A DNA stretch of 57,240 bases from an uncultured Christensenella sp. (GCA_910578195.1 CAJTOY010000008.1:1-57240), one strand, 5' to 3'; counted from the stretch's first letter, positions 15,569 to 23,587 are shown. Translations and numbers: made by a program. The notes: generated by a model from the sequence alone, not told the origin.

Positions 15569-17313
15569 TTTTCCCCTCCCGCGGCGGGGCAGTCGCTTTG
15601 AAGCCCGCAGCCCTTGCACGAAGAAAGGCAGCTTCCCGTGACTTTGCCCGCGTACGCCCTTTTGCGCTCGGCAAGCAGGAATTTTTTCGTCACGCCCACG
15701 TCGATATAATCCCACGGCAAAACTTCGCTTTCGTCCCGCTCGCGGGTGTAGTCCTCGGGCGAAACGCCCGCTTGTCTGAACGCTTCGAGCCAGCCCTCGC
15801 GGTTTAATTCCTTGCCCCAGCCGTCGAATTTGCAGCCGTTCAGATAGGCGAGCCGTACCGCCTTGCACACCTTTTTGTCGCCGCGCGCGAGCACGGCTTC
15901 GAGCATTGCAGTAAAATTGTCGCTCCAATTGAGGGTAACGCCCTTGCCTTTCAGCCCCTCGATAAGCGCTTTTTGTTTTGCGGTTATCTCCCCGTCGGAG
16001 GCTTGCCTTTCCCACTGGAAGGGGGTGAACGGTTTGGGTATAAACGTCGAACAGGAAACCGAAATTCTCAAAGGCTTGCTCCGCTTTTTCTTTTTGTAGA
16101 CCGATTTTATAAGCGCGCAGATTTGCCCTATACCTAAAAGGTCGTCGTCGGTTTCGGTGGGAAGCCCCAGCATAAAATACAATTTCACCGCCGAGTAGCC
16201 GATATCGAACGCGCTTTCCGCCGCCCTTAAAATTTCCTCTTCGGTGACGTCTTTGTTAATCACGTCGCGCAGTCTTTGGCTTCCCGCCTCGGGCGCGAAG
16301 GTCAGCGAGGTCTTTCTCGCGTCCTGCGCGAAATCGCCGTCGAAGCTGTCCACGCGCAGCGAGGGGAGGGCGAGGGTAACGCCTTCGGGAAGCTCGCTTT
16401 TGAGGCTTTTAATAAGCTGTCTTAAATTCGGATAGTCGCCCGTCGACAGCGAGTTTAAGCTGACCTCGTTGTAGCCCGTGTTTTTAATCAGTGAGCACGC
16501 CTGCCGCGTGAGCGTTTGAACGCTCCTCGCGCGCACGGGGCGATAAATAAAGCCCGCCTGACAAAACCGGCAGCCGCGGTAGCACCCGCGCATTACCTCG
16601 ATAACCGCCCTGTCGTGCACGCTTTCGCAGTTGGGCACGGTTATGCGCTCGGGGAAAATCGCGCCGTCGAGGTCGGGTACGAGCGCCTTTTTGACCTTGT
16701 TGCCGAGGGCGGGAACGTACACTCCGTCGAGCTTTATTATTTCCTTGTAAAATTCTTCGGTCGCGCCGCCGTGCTTCAAATATATGTCGGCGACGTCCGC
16801 GTCAACACTTTCGCCGTCGCCGATAAAGACGATATCGACAAAGTCGGAGAGAGGCTCGGGGTTGACCGTGCAAGGTCCCCCGATTGCGATTACGGGATAA
16901 TTTCCGCCCGCGCGTTCTCTGCGCGTTAACGGTATCCCCGCCAAATCGAGCATGTAAAGCATGTTCGTATACGACAGTTCGAACTGCATGGAAAAGCCGA
17001 GCATGTCGAACTCGCCCAGCGGTTTTTTAAGTCCGAGCGAATAGAGGGGCACGCCCCGCGCTTTTATGCCCTCGCCGAAGTCCTTCCACGGCGTGAAGCA
17101 GAAGTCCGCCCCGTGTCCGCGTTTTAAAAAGCTTTCGGCGACGATTTTTATGCCGAGGTTACTCATTCCGACCTCGTACACGTCGGGGAAGCACATGCAG
17201 AAATTGAATTTTTTTTCTTCGGGCGCGGGCGCGCCGAACTCGCCGCCCGTGTATCTTGACGGCTTTTCCACGCCGAGCAGAAGGTCGCTCAGCTCGTCCA
17301 AGTTGATTTTCAT
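15565..17313 (-). CDS. Radical SAM protein with B12-binding-like N-terminus (TIGR03960 type)
   Basis: A 582-residue protein. The start is ATG at 17313; the in-frame TTG at 17337 lies in the promoter. A Rossmann-like N-terminal part (CFPDVYEVGMSNLGIKI, GGPCTVNPEP) precedes the radical SAM core with CxxxCxxC at C244, C248 and C251. A Cys-rich tail (CLSSCKGCGLQSDC) could hold a second iron-sulfur cluster. The family travels with DUF2344; its chemistry is not established. The -10 box ends 6 bases before the ATG, suggesting a leaderless message. Confidence 0.93.
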   Translation of the reverse strand: MKINLDELSDLLLGVEKPSRYTGGEFGAPAPEEKKFNFCMCFPDVYEVGMSNLGIKIVAESFLKRGHGADFCFTPWKDFGEGIKARGVPLYSLGLKKPLGEFDMLGFSMQFELSYTNMLYMLDLAGIPLTRRERAGGNYPVIAIGGPCTVNPEPLSDFVDIVFIGDGESVDADVADIYLKHGGATEEFYKEIIKLDGVYVPALGNKVKKALVPDLDGAIFPERITVPNCESVHDRAVIEVMRGCYRGCRFCQAGFIYRPVRARSVQTLTRQACSLIKNTGYNEVSLNSLSTGDYPNLRQLIKSLKSELPEGVTLALPSLRVDSFDGDFAQDARKTSLTFAPEAGSQRLRDVINKDVTEEEILRAAESAFDIGYSAVKLYFMLGLPTETDDDLLGIGQICALIKSVYKKKKRSKPLRISVSCSTFIPKPFTPFQWERQASDGEITAKQKALIEGLKGKGVTLNWSDNFTAMLEAVLARGDKKVCKAVRLAYLNGCKFDGWGKELNREGWLEAFRQAGVSPEDYTRERDESEVLPWDYIDVGVTKKFLLAERKRAYAGKVTGSCLSSCKGCGLQSDCPAAGGEK

Positions 17314-17319
17314 ATACAA

Positions 17320-17348
17320 ATTATATAATACGCACAAAATTTAATCAA
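17320..17348 (-). promoter_or_regulatory. Leaderless-type promoter of the radical SAM - rng operon
   Basis: Minus strand TTGATT (17343-17348), 17 bases, TATAAT (17320-17325), 6 bases, ATG at 17313. No ribosome site is present. Confidence 0.75.
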
Positions 17349-17376
17349 TAAAAAACACGCTTTTTAGTAAGTTTAA

Positions 17377-17405
17377 TTGACTTTAACATTTTTTGCCATT
17401 ATAAT
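17377..17405 (+). promoter_or_regulatory. Promoter of the SecB-like gene
   Basis: TTGACT (17377-17382), 17 bases, TATAAT (17400-17405). The gene has its own ribosome site AAAGGAG at 17412-17418. Confidence 0.75.
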
Positions 17406-17426
17406 AGAATAAAAGGAGTATTAAAT

Positions 17427-17861
17427 ATGAAATTCGATTTTAAAGGTATAACCGCAGAGGAGCTGTCCTTCAAGCTCAACCGCATAAAGCTCAATCCCGA
17501 GGACAAGCTCGATATCAAGCCCCAGTTCTCGCGTCAGGTGAGAAAGGTTAACGGCAACGATAAGCTCAACTTTATAGCGCTTTCGGTCAAGATTGAATCC
17601 ACCGAAGCCGAGCCCAAGCCCTTCGACATTATGGTGACGCTCGTCGGCGTGTTCGAGGTCGAGGTTGCGAACGAAACCGAAGAACGCAACTTCGTGATAG
17701 AGGGAACGAAGCTTATTTATCCCTACCTTCGTTCGGCTGTGACCAATCTCACGGCCAACGCGTATATCGCGCCCCTCAATCTGCCCGTTATCGCGGGTCC
17801 CATCTTCCCCGAGGACAGAGACGTTTACGCCTTCTCGGTAGACAACAACAAATTAAACTGA
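17427..17861 (+). CDS. SecB-like protein
   Basis: A 144-residue, beta-rich soluble protein. Its C-terminal half (FVIEGTKLIYPYLRSAV, TNLTANAYIAPLNLPVIAG) resembles the SecB fold signature, in which PYAR and a proline-leucine loop precede the last helix. SecB-like proteins in Bacillota can be chaperones for export or for toxin-antitoxin systems (family knowledge). No toxin or antitoxin lies next to it here. The gene is monocistronic between its own promoter and a terminator. Confidence 0.65.
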   Translation: MKFDFKGITAEELSFKLNRIKLNPEDKLDIKPQFSRQVRKVNGNDKLNFIALSVKIESTEAEPKPFDIMVTLVGVFEVEVANETEERNFVIEGTKLIYPYLRSAVTNLTANAYIAPLNLPVIAGPIFPEDRDVYAFSVDNNKLN

Positions 17862-17870
17862 AAGACGAGA

Positions 17871-17905
17871 AGCCCGCGCGTTGAAAACGCGCGGGCTTTA
17901 TAATT
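17871..17905 (+). terminator. Terminator after the SecB-like gene
   Basis: Stem AGCCCGCGCGTT (17871-17882) with AACGCGCGGGCT, followed by TTATAATTT. Confidence 0.85.
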
Positions 17906-17934
17906 TGACATAAGCTTAAAAAAAGGGGTATAAT
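17905..17934 (+). promoter_or_regulatory. Promoter of the collagen-like/LRR lipoprotein
   Basis: TTGACA (17905-17910), 18 bases, TATAAT (17929-17934). Confidence 0.75.
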
Positions 17935-17962
17935 AAGATTAATAAACATTAGGGAGCAACAA

Positions 17963-19612
17963 ATGAAATTTAAAATACTTTCGCTTATTACGGCGCTTTT
18001 GATATCCTTCGGCTGTGCGTTCGGACTGACCGCGTGCAACGAGGTTTCAATCAAGTCCGCCGAAATCAACGCGAACGGCGAACTGATTATAACCATGACC
18101 GACGGCACGACTACAAATCTCGGCAAGGTCACGGGTGCGGACGGCGAGGACGGCGAGGACGGGGTCAACGGCTCGGACGGGGCGCCGGGGGCGCCCGGCG
18201 CAGACGGCGAGGACGGGAAAGACGGAGTCGGGATTGCGACCGCGTATATCGACGAGAACGGCAGACTTATAATCGTGCTCACCTCGGGCGAAAGGATAGA
18301 TTGCGGCAAAGTTTCGGGCGGCGCCGAAGCGCCCGCCCTGAATTATTCCGAAGCGGACGGCGGCTATGTCGTCACGGGAATAACCGACGCCTCGGTTTCC
18401 GCGCTGCAAATTCCCGCAACCTATAACGGAAAACCCGTGACGGGTATTGCGGAGGAAGCGTTTGCGGGCAGCAATCTCGTCAGCGTTTCCCTGCCCGACG
18501 GCGTGACGGCAATCGGCGCGCGCGCGTTTGCCGACTGTTCCGAACTCAAAAGCATAACCGTCGGCAAGGGTGTTAAAACGGTGGGCGCGGCGGCGTTCGC
18601 GAGGTGTTCAGCGCTTTCCGCCGTGAATATTACGGATATCGGCGCGTGGTGCGGCATAGCGTTTGCCGCCGCGTCGTCAAACCCCTTGTATTTTGCGCAC
18701 ACATTATATTTAAAAAATGCGGTCGTGACCGAAATCAACTTGCCAGACAGCGTGACGGCGATTGCCGATTACGCCTTTTACGGCTGCGATAAGCTCGTCG
18801 GCGTGAACGCTGGCAACGGCGCTTTAAGTATAGGCAAGGGCGCGTTTTACGGCTGCTCCTCGCTCGAAAGGGTGGCAATCGGCGTTGCCGAAACGATAGG
18901 GGATGAGGCGTTCGCCGACTGCGTAAAGCTCAACGCGCTCAACCTCGGAAGCAAGCTGAAAAGTATAGGCGGGTTCGCGTTCAACCGCTGCGAAGAACTG
19001 ATTGAAATTTCCTTTCCGTCGACCTTGGAGGACGTGGGCGAAAACGCGTTTGCGGAATGTCGCAAGCTAAAAACCGTCGGGCTCAACGAGGGGCTTAAAA
19101 CAATAGGCGACGGCGCGTTCTGCGGCTGTCCTCTGATTGAAAGTTTTATTATGCCCGACAGCGTGGTTTCGCTCGGCTTCGGCGTGCTCATGAATATCCC
19201 CGGCGGCGGCTTCGACTCGCCCACGGGCGAGGTGAGCATGCTGTCCGAGCTGAGAATTTCAAACTCTCTTATCGAAATTCCGGACTACGCGTTCAGTAAA
19301 ACGGTAATAAAAAGGGCGGTTATCGGCAACAGCGTAGTCAAAATCAACTATTCCTCTTTTTTCGGGTGCGCGTCGCTCGAAAGTCTGGTTATCCCCGTCA
19401 GCGTCAAGCATATAGCAAGCTATTCCTTCTATAAATGCGACAGCCTTCAAACCGTGTATTACGAGGGTACCGAGGACCAGTGGAGAGGCGTGTTCGTCGG
19501 CAAGAACGGCAACGACATACACAACGCGCAAATTTACTTCTACTCGCCCGCGAAGCCGTCGGTCGACGGACAGTACTGGCACTACGTCGACGGCGTGCCC
19601 GCCGTCTGGTAA
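17963..19612 (+). CDS. Lipoprotein with collagen-like stalk and BspA-type LRR domain
   Basis: A 549-residue surface protein. The signal peptide ends in lipobox L22-T-A-C25. Two short beta blocks (ITMTDGTTTNLGKV and IIVLTSGERIDCGKV) flank eleven Gly-X-Y triplets (residues 58-90: GAD GED ... GAP GAP ... GVG). From about residue 125 come LRR_5/BspA repeats (IGARAFADCSELKSITV type) to about residue 500, and a short tail. The collagen-like part would form a trimeric stalk displaying the repeats. BspA-type domains often bind host or mucosal proteins (family knowledge); the ligand here is unknown. Confidence 0.92.
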   Translation: MKFKILSLITALLISFGCAFGLTACNEVSIKSAEINANGELIITMTDGTTTNLGKVTGADGEDGEDGVNGSDGAPGAPGADGEDGKDGVGIATAYIDENGRLIIVLTSGERIDCGKVSGGAEAPALNYSEADGGYVVTGITDASVSALQIPATYNGKPVTGIAEEAFAGSNLVSVSLPDGVTAIGARAFADCSELKSITVGKGVKTVGAAAFARCSALSAVNITDIGAWCGIAFAAASSNPLYFAHTLYLKNAVVTEINLPDSVTAIADYAFYGCDKLVGVNAGNGALSIGKGAFYGCSSLERVAIGVAETIGDEAFADCVKLNALNLGSKLKSIGGFAFNRCEELIEISFPSTLEDVGENAFAECRKLKTVGLNEGLKTIGDGAFCGCPLIESFIMPDSVVSLGFGVLMNIPGGGFDSPTGEVSMLSELRISNSLIEIPDYAFSKTVIKRAVIGNSVVKINYSSFFGCASLESLVIPVSVKHIASYSFYKCDSLQTVYYEGTEDQWRGVFVGKNGNDIHNAQIYFYSPAKPSVDGQYWHYVDGVPAVW

Positions 19613-19641
19613 AAATTTTATTCAAAAGCTTGTATTTTTGA

Positions 19642-19670
19642 TTGACAGCATATATTTTTTATGTTAAAAT
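19642..19670 (+). promoter_or_regulatory. Promoter of rpmG-secE-nusG
   Basis: TTGACA (19642-19647), 17 bases, TAAAAT (19665-19670). Confidence 0.75.
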
Positions 19671-19673
19671 TCG

Positions 19674-19706
19674 ATTACACCCATTCAAGGGGGTGTAATT
19701 TTTTTG
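19674..19706 (+). terminator. Attenuator-like terminator in the rpmG leader
   Basis: ATTACACCC (19674-19682) pairs with GGGTGTAAT (19691-19699), followed by a run of T. It lies after the promoter and before rpmG, so it would stop transcription early unless controlled. Confidence 0.65.
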
Positions 19707-19722
19707 TACGGAGTTTTCCATA

Positions 19723-19884
19723 ATGAAAGCATCAACAAGGGCTAAAATCACGTTCGAATGCACCGAATGCAAGCACAGAAATTACGACAGCTACAAGAAC
19801 AAACGTAACGACCCCGACAGGCTTACCATGTCCAAGTACTGCCCTTTCTGCAAAAAGCACACCGAGCATAAGGAAACCAAATAA
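19723..19884 (+). CDS. rpmG: Ribosomal protein bL33
   Basis: A 53-residue L33 (MKASTRAKITFECTECKHRN, ending KHTEHKETK). Both zinc knuckles are intact (CTEC at 13-16 and CPFC at 40-43), so this is the zinc-binding form. The TACGGAG site lies before the ATG. It stands directly before secE, the usual order in Bacillota. Confidence 0.96.
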   Translation: MKASTRAKITFECTECKHRNYDSYKNKRNDPDRLTMSKYCPFCKKHTEHKETK

Positions 19885-19905
19885 TTTCCGAAAGAGAGGA
19901 GTATT

Positions 19906-20139
19906 ATGGCTCAGAAGAACGACAACAAAGTAAATAAGCCCAATATATTCGTGAGAATGGGCAGAAAATTAAAGGAAACCTTTTCGGAGCTGAAAAAGGT
20001 CTCCTGGCCTACCTTTCCCAAGGTAGTTAAGGCTACCTGCGTCGTACTCGTCGTCGTAGTTACCTTTCTCGTTGTGGCGACCGGCATCAACTACGGTCTG
20101 AACGAGCTTTTGAAGCTGATTACCGGCTTAGGAGAGTGA
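19906..20139 (+). CDS. secE: Preprotein translocase subunit SecE
   Basis: A 77-residue SecE with the conserved amphipathic helix FSELKKVSWPTFPKVVKAT and one membrane helix (about 46-70). It clamps SecY in the SecYEG channel. AGAGAGGAG precedes the ATG, and nusG begins 4 bases after the stop. Confidence 0.96.
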   Translation: MAQKNDNKVNKPNIFVRMGRKLKETFSELKKVSWPTFPKVVKATCVVLVVVVTFLVVATGINYGLNELLKLITGLGE

Positions 20140-20143
20140 TTGA

Positions 20144-20677
20144 ATGGTAGACGTCACTACTACGCCTTGCTGGTATATCCTTCATACCTACGCCGGATAC
20201 GAATCGATGGTAAAGGACAACCTCGAAAGGCTTATTGAAAACAACAACTTGCAGGAAATGATTTTCGAAGTCAAAATCCCCATGGAGCAGACTATCGAAG
20301 AGAAAAACGGCAAGCGCAAGGTTGTCGAGCGCAAGCTTTTACCTTGCTATGTTTTTATAAAAATGATTTATTCGAATCAGCTTTGGTACTGGATAACCAA
20401 TACGAGAGGCGTAACGGGCTTCGTAGGTCCGCAGGGCAGACCTATTCCTTTAAAGGAGAACGAAATCCGCAAAATGCGCCTCGAAGACGTCGTTTCCGAG
20501 GGCGAGTTCGCCTTGGGCGACAAGGTCAAGGTTGAGTCGGGTCCTTTGGAGGGCTTCGACGGCACCATAACCGAGCTGAACGATATCGCGCGCAAAGCGA
20601 AGCTCAATATCCAGATGTTCGGCAGAAATACCGACGTCGAGGTTGAGTATATACAGATAAAGAAGTTAGAAGCTTAA
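20144..20677 (+). CDS. nusG: Transcription termination/antitermination factor NusG
   Basis: A 177-residue NusG with the NGN domain (WYILHTYAGYESMVKDNLER, then LLPCYVFIKM and NTRGVTGFVG) and the C-terminal KOW domain (KVKVESGPLEGFDGTI). It binds RNA polymerase and modulates pausing and termination. Translation is probably coupled to secE. A 120-bp palindromic repeat starts directly after its stop. Confidence 0.97.
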   Translation: MVDVTTTPCWYILHTYAGYESMVKDNLERLIENNNLQEMIFEVKIPMEQTIEEKNGKRKVVERKLLPCYVFIKMIYSNQLWYWITNTRGVTGFVGPQGRPIPLKENEIRKMRLEDVVSEGEFALGDKVKVESGPLEGFDGTITELNDIARKAKLNIQMFGRNTDVEVEYIQIKKLEA

Positions 20678-20797
20678 AACGCATATATACGTCGCAATAC
20701 TGCGTTGAACTCCGCTTTGCTTCGGGTTGTTTACATTTAAGTAAACGCCCCTCGCAAATACTCGTTCGCCTCGTCTTGCTCGTATCTCTGCGTTTTT
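20678..20797. repeat. Long palindromic repeat E1 between nusG and rplK
   Basis: Ends AACGCATATATACG and CGTATCTCTGCGTT are imperfect inverted repeats and the middle holds GTTTAC-ATTTAA-GTAAAC. The right end runs into TTTTT. A related copy (E2) is at 22002-22120. As RNA it would fold into one long hairpin and could act as a terminator for nusG; as DNA it resembles a small non-coding mobile repeat. Confidence 0.7.
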
Positions 20798-20877
20798 GAT
20801 ATAGCTTAAAAAAGTGGGAGAATATATTAAATCTATTCTATGGTATATTCGTTTAACCACACGGAGGAATTTTTCAC

Positions 20878-21303
20878 ATGGCAAAGAAAATTACCGCAGT
20901 CGTAAAACTGCAACTTCCCGCCGGTAAAGCAACCCCCGCGCCCCCCGTAGGTTCTACGCTGGGCCCCCACGGAATCAACATTCCCGGCTTTACCAAGGAA
21001 TTCAACGCAAAGACAGCCGCACAAGCGGGACTTATTATCCCTTGCGTTGTAACCATTTATCAGGACAGAAGCTTTACTTTCATTCTCAAAACGCCCCCCA
21101 CGCCCGTTCTTATCAAGAAGGCGCTGGGCATCGACACGGCGAGCGCGCGTCCCAACAGAGACAAGGTAGGCAAGCTTACCAAGGCGCAGGTTGAAGAGAT
21201 TGCAAAGACGAAAATGCCCGACTTGAACTGCTCGGATATCGAAGCGGCGAAAAGCATGGTAAAGGGCACCGCCCGTTCGATGGGCGTTACGGTGGAGGAG
21301 TAA
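20878..21303 (+). CDS. rplK: Ribosomal protein uL11
   Basis: A 141-residue L11 (KKITAVVKLQLPAGKATPAP, PPVGSTLGPHGINIPGFTKEFN). It forms the GTPase-associated stalk base and is the target of thiopeptides in other bacteria. CGGAGG lies 12 bases before the ATG. No firm promoter was seen in the 80 bases after repeat E1. rplA follows after 3 bases. Confidence 0.97.
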   Translation: MAKKITAVVKLQLPAGKATPAPPVGSTLGPHGINIPGFTKEFNAKTAAQAGLIIPCVVTIYQDRSFTFILKTPPTPVLIKKALGIDTASARPNRDKVGKLTKAQVEEIAKTKMPDLNCSDIEAAKSMVKGTARSMGVTVEE

Positions 21304-21306
21304 ATT

Positions 21307-21996
21307 ATGAAATTGGCAAAGAAATACGCTGAAAGCATAAAATCCTACGACCGTTCGAAAACCTATGATTTAGGCGAGGCGGTAAAAATCGTTCTCGACA
21401 CGGCAAAAGCAAAATTCGACGAAACAATCGAATTGCACGTTCGTCTCGGCGTTGACCCCAGACAAGCCGACCAGCAGGTCCGCGGCGTTCTGGTTCTTCC
21501 CAACGGAACGGGTAAAACGAAGAAGGTTCTCGTTATAGCGAAGGGCGACAAGGCGGACGCGGCTACGGCGGCGGGCGCGGATTACGTCGGCGCCGAGGAA
21601 ACCATTCAGAGAATTCAAAAGGACAACTGGTTCGACTTCGACGTTATGATTACCACGCCCGACATGATGGGTATCGTCGGTAGAATAGGTCGCGTACTCG
21701 GCCCCAAGGGCTTGATGCCCAACCCCAAGTCCGGCACGGTAACCATGGACGTTGCCAAGGCGGTCAAGGAAGTTAAAGCAGGTAAGGTTGAATACCGTCT
21801 CGATAAGACGGCTATCATTCACTGCCCCATCGGCAAGAAGTCGTTCGGCGCCGATAAGCTGACCGAAAACTTCAACGCGCTTATGGACGCTATCGTCAAG
21901 GCAAAACCCGCGGCGGCAAAGGGTCAGTACATCAAGAGCGTAACCGTTACATCGACGATGGGCCCCGGCGTGAAAGTTACCTATAATAAGGGCTAA
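21307..21996 (+). CDS. rplA: Ribosomal protein uL1
   Basis: A 229-residue L1 of the ribosomal L1 stalk, with typical blocks DPRQADQQVRGVLVLPNGTG and GRVLGPKGLMPNPKSGTV. In many bacteria L1 also represses its own operon by binding the message (family knowledge). GGAGGAG sits inside the end of rplK. The long palindrome E2 follows 5 bases after the stop. Confidence 0.97.
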   Translation: MKLAKKYAESIKSYDRSKTYDLGEAVKIVLDTAKAKFDETIELHVRLGVDPRQADQQVRGVLVLPNGTGKTKKVLVIAKGDKADAATAAGADYVGAEETIQRIQKDNWFDFDVMITTPDMMGIVGRIGRVLGPKGLMPNPKSGTVTMDVAKAVKEVKAGKVEYRLDKTAIIHCPIGKKSFGADKLTENFNALMDAIVKAKPAAAKGQYIKSVTVTSTMGPGVKVTYNKG

Positions 21997-22001
21997 ATAA
22001 A

Positions 22002-22120
22002 AACACATCTATGCTTCGCAATACATCGTTGCGCTTCGGCAACCCTCGGTCATTTACTTTTTGTAAACTCCCTCGGGTTTTCCTCGCGCGCCTTGTCTTG
22101 CTCGCATATCTGCGTTTTTG
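22002..22120. repeat. Long palindromic repeat E2 between rplA and the L10 leader
   Basis: AACACATCTATGC at the left and GCATATCTGCGTT at the right are imperfect inverted repeats; the middle is TTTAC-TTTTT-GTAAA. The right 35 bases (GTCTTGCTCG, then TCTGCGTTTTTGA) match E1 closely while the arms have drifted. It could end the rplKA transcript. Confidence 0.7.
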
Positions 22121-22140
22121 AGAATTCGAAGCAAAAACGT

Positions 22141-22169
22141 TTGACAAAAACGTCGGATAAAACTATAAT
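22141..22169 (+). promoter_or_regulatory. Promoter of rplJ-rplL
   Basis: TTGACA (22141-22146), 17 bases, TATAAT (22164-22169). Confidence 0.8.
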
Positions 22170-22187
22170 ATCAAAGTAAATAAATTT

Positions 22188-22300
22188 TCTGTGCCAAAGA
22201 CGGCGGGTGCTTTATGCTCAATATCCCGCTCAGGTGACGGGTATATTTTAAGCTTATTAAAATTCCTTGTGTCACTTCACGCACAAGGAATTTATTATAT
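22188..22300 (+). promoter_or_regulatory. L10 (rplJ) leader with attenuator
   Basis: 22188-22245 contains the leader pattern GCCAAAGACGGCGGGTGC, ATGCTCAATATCCCGC, AGGTGAC expected for the RNA bound by L10 with L7/L12. It is followed by a terminator AAATTCCTTGTG/CACAAGGAATTT (22260-22271 with 22282-22293) and TTTATTATAT. Free L10 would favour termination. This matches the known Bacillota L10 leader by pattern; no Rfam search was done. Confidence 0.8.
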
Positions 22301-22445
22301 GCAAATTGACATACGGTGCAAGGAAAACCGCGTTTTTCCGCAGCACGCCCCAATTTGCACATACTTGTGCCTCGGTCAGGGGAATTGCCGCCATTATATA
22401 ACGGTGTGCCCCGAGCGATGGCGGCAAGGGGGCGGAAGCCCCGAA
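22298..22445 (+). ncRNA. Additional structured leader RNA before rplJ
   Basis: Downstream of the L10 attenuator, TGCAAATTG (22300-22308) pairs with CAATTTGCA (22351-22359), enclosing GGAAAA/TTTTTCC; TTGCCGCCAT (22385-22394) pairs with ATGGCGGCAA (22418-22427); GGGGC-GGAA-GCCCC (22429-22442) forms a tight hairpin. No open frame fits. It could be a second control element or a processed RNA. Identity is unknown. Confidence 0.5.
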
Positions 22446-22510
22446 ATCACGAAAAATCGCAGGCGCAGAATAGCCGAGATTTTTGTGAAATAATATAGGA
22501 GGTAAAAAAT

Positions 22511-23032
22511 TTGTCGGCTAATTTTGAAGCTAAAAAAGTAGTTGTTGAAGAAATTACTAACAAAATCAAAGCGGCTAAATCGGTTGTGCTCGTCGATTAC
22601 AACAAGCTCACCGTTGCAGAAGTATCCGAACTGCGCAATAAATGCAGACAAGCTAATTGCGAATACAAGGTATACAAAAACACGCTCGTAAGAAAAGCTT
22701 TCAACGACCTCGGATTTAAAGATTTCGACGCAGACCTTAACGGTCCCACGGCGGTTGCGTTCGGCGTTGACGAAACTTCCGCGGCAAAGCTTATGTCGGA
22801 AGCGGCTAAGACTTACGATTCCAAAATCGTTGTCAAAAGCGCGTTCGTCGATAACGCTTACGTGGACAAGGCGGGAGCGAAAGCGCTTGCATCCATGCCT
22901 TCGAGGGAAGAGCTGGTTGCAAAAATGCTCGGCTCGTTGCAGGCTCCGATTTCGAACTTCGCGGGCGTCCTCGGCAATCTTATGTCGGGTATCGTGAGAG
23001 TTCTGAACGCAGTTGCACAAAAACAATCGTAA
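22511..23032 (+). CDS. rplJ: Ribosomal protein uL10
   Basis: A 173-residue L10 that carries the L7/L12 dimers on the stalk (VVVEEITNKIKAAKSVVLVD, YKVYKNTLVRKAF). The start is TTG at 22511 with AGGAGGT 7 bases upstream; no in-frame ATG lies nearby, so the TTG start is well supported and may lower L10 output relative to L7/L12. rplL follows after 66 bases. Confidence 0.96.
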   Translation: MSANFEAKKVVVEEITNKIKAAKSVVLVDYNKLTVAEVSELRNKCRQANCEYKVYKNTLVRKAFNDLGFKDFDADLNGPTAVAFGVDETSAAKLMSEAAKTYDSKIVVKSAFVDNAYVDKAGAKALASMPSREELVAKMLGSLQAPISNFAGVLGNLMSGIVRVLNAVAQKQS

Positions 23033-23098
23033 TTAAAAGGCGGGCGTTGCCTCGAAGCGCAAAAAAATATAAAAAATTATCTTAGGAGAATAAAAAAA

Positions 23099-23476
23099 AT
23101 GGCAGACGTAAAGAAATTTATCGAAGAAGTAAAATCTATGACCGTATTGGAGCTCAATGAGCTTGTAAAGGCACTTGAAGAGGAGTTCGGCGTATCCGCA
23201 GCGGCTCCCGTAGCAGTAGCGGCGGCTCCCGTAGCAGGCGCGGCTCCCGCAGCAGCGGCAGAAGAAAAGACCGAGTTCAACGTAGTACTTAAAGACTGCG
23301 GCGCAAAGAAAATCGACGTTATCAAGGTTGTACGCGCGTTCACGGGTCTCGGACTTGTCGAAGCTAAGGCAGCTGTTGAAAAGGGCGGCGTGCTTAAAGA
23401 GAACGTTGCAAAGGAAGAGGCTGAAAAGATCGTTAACGACCTTAAAGCTGCCGGCGCAACCGCGGTTATGGAATAA
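23099..23476 (+). CDS. rplL: Ribosomal protein bL12 (L7/L12)
   Basis: A 125-residue L7/L12: N-terminal dimerisation helices (VKKFIEEVKSMTVLELNELV), an Ala/Pro hinge (APVAVAAAPVAGAAPAAAA) and the factor-binding C-terminal domain (EKTEFNVVLKDCGAKKI, GLVEAKAAVE). TTAGGAG precedes the ATG. A terminator comes 20 bases after the stop, and rpoB, the usual next gene, is not found within the 1.3 kb that follows. Confidence 0.97.
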   Translation: MADVKKFIEEVKSMTVLELNELVKALEEEFGVSAAAPVAVAAAPVAGAAPAAAAEEKTEFNVVLKDCGAKKIDVIKVVRAFTGLGLVEAKAAVEKGGVLKENVAKEEAEKIVNDLKAAGATAVME

Positions 23477-23495
23477 TTTCCGAAAACAAAATTTC

Positions 23496-23529
23496 AACAC
23501 CGTATCCTATCGGGATACGGTGTTTTATT
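23496..23529 (+). terminator. Terminator of rplJL (copy T1)
   Basis: Stem AACACCGTATCC (23496-23507) with GGATACGGTGTT (23513-23524), then TTATT. An almost identical hairpin lies at 24022-24050. A further small hairpin TCCCGC-TAT-GCGGGA follows at 23549-23563. Confidence 0.85.
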
Positions 23530-23587
23530 GTAGAAAAAAATCCCGCTATGCGGGAGATTAAAAAAAGCGGAAGCGTTGCTGTTTTGC

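Noticed and set aside
17427..17861. SecB-like gene as part of a toxin-antitoxin-chaperone system
   Set aside because: No small toxin or antitoxin gene adjoins it; it has its own promoter and terminator.
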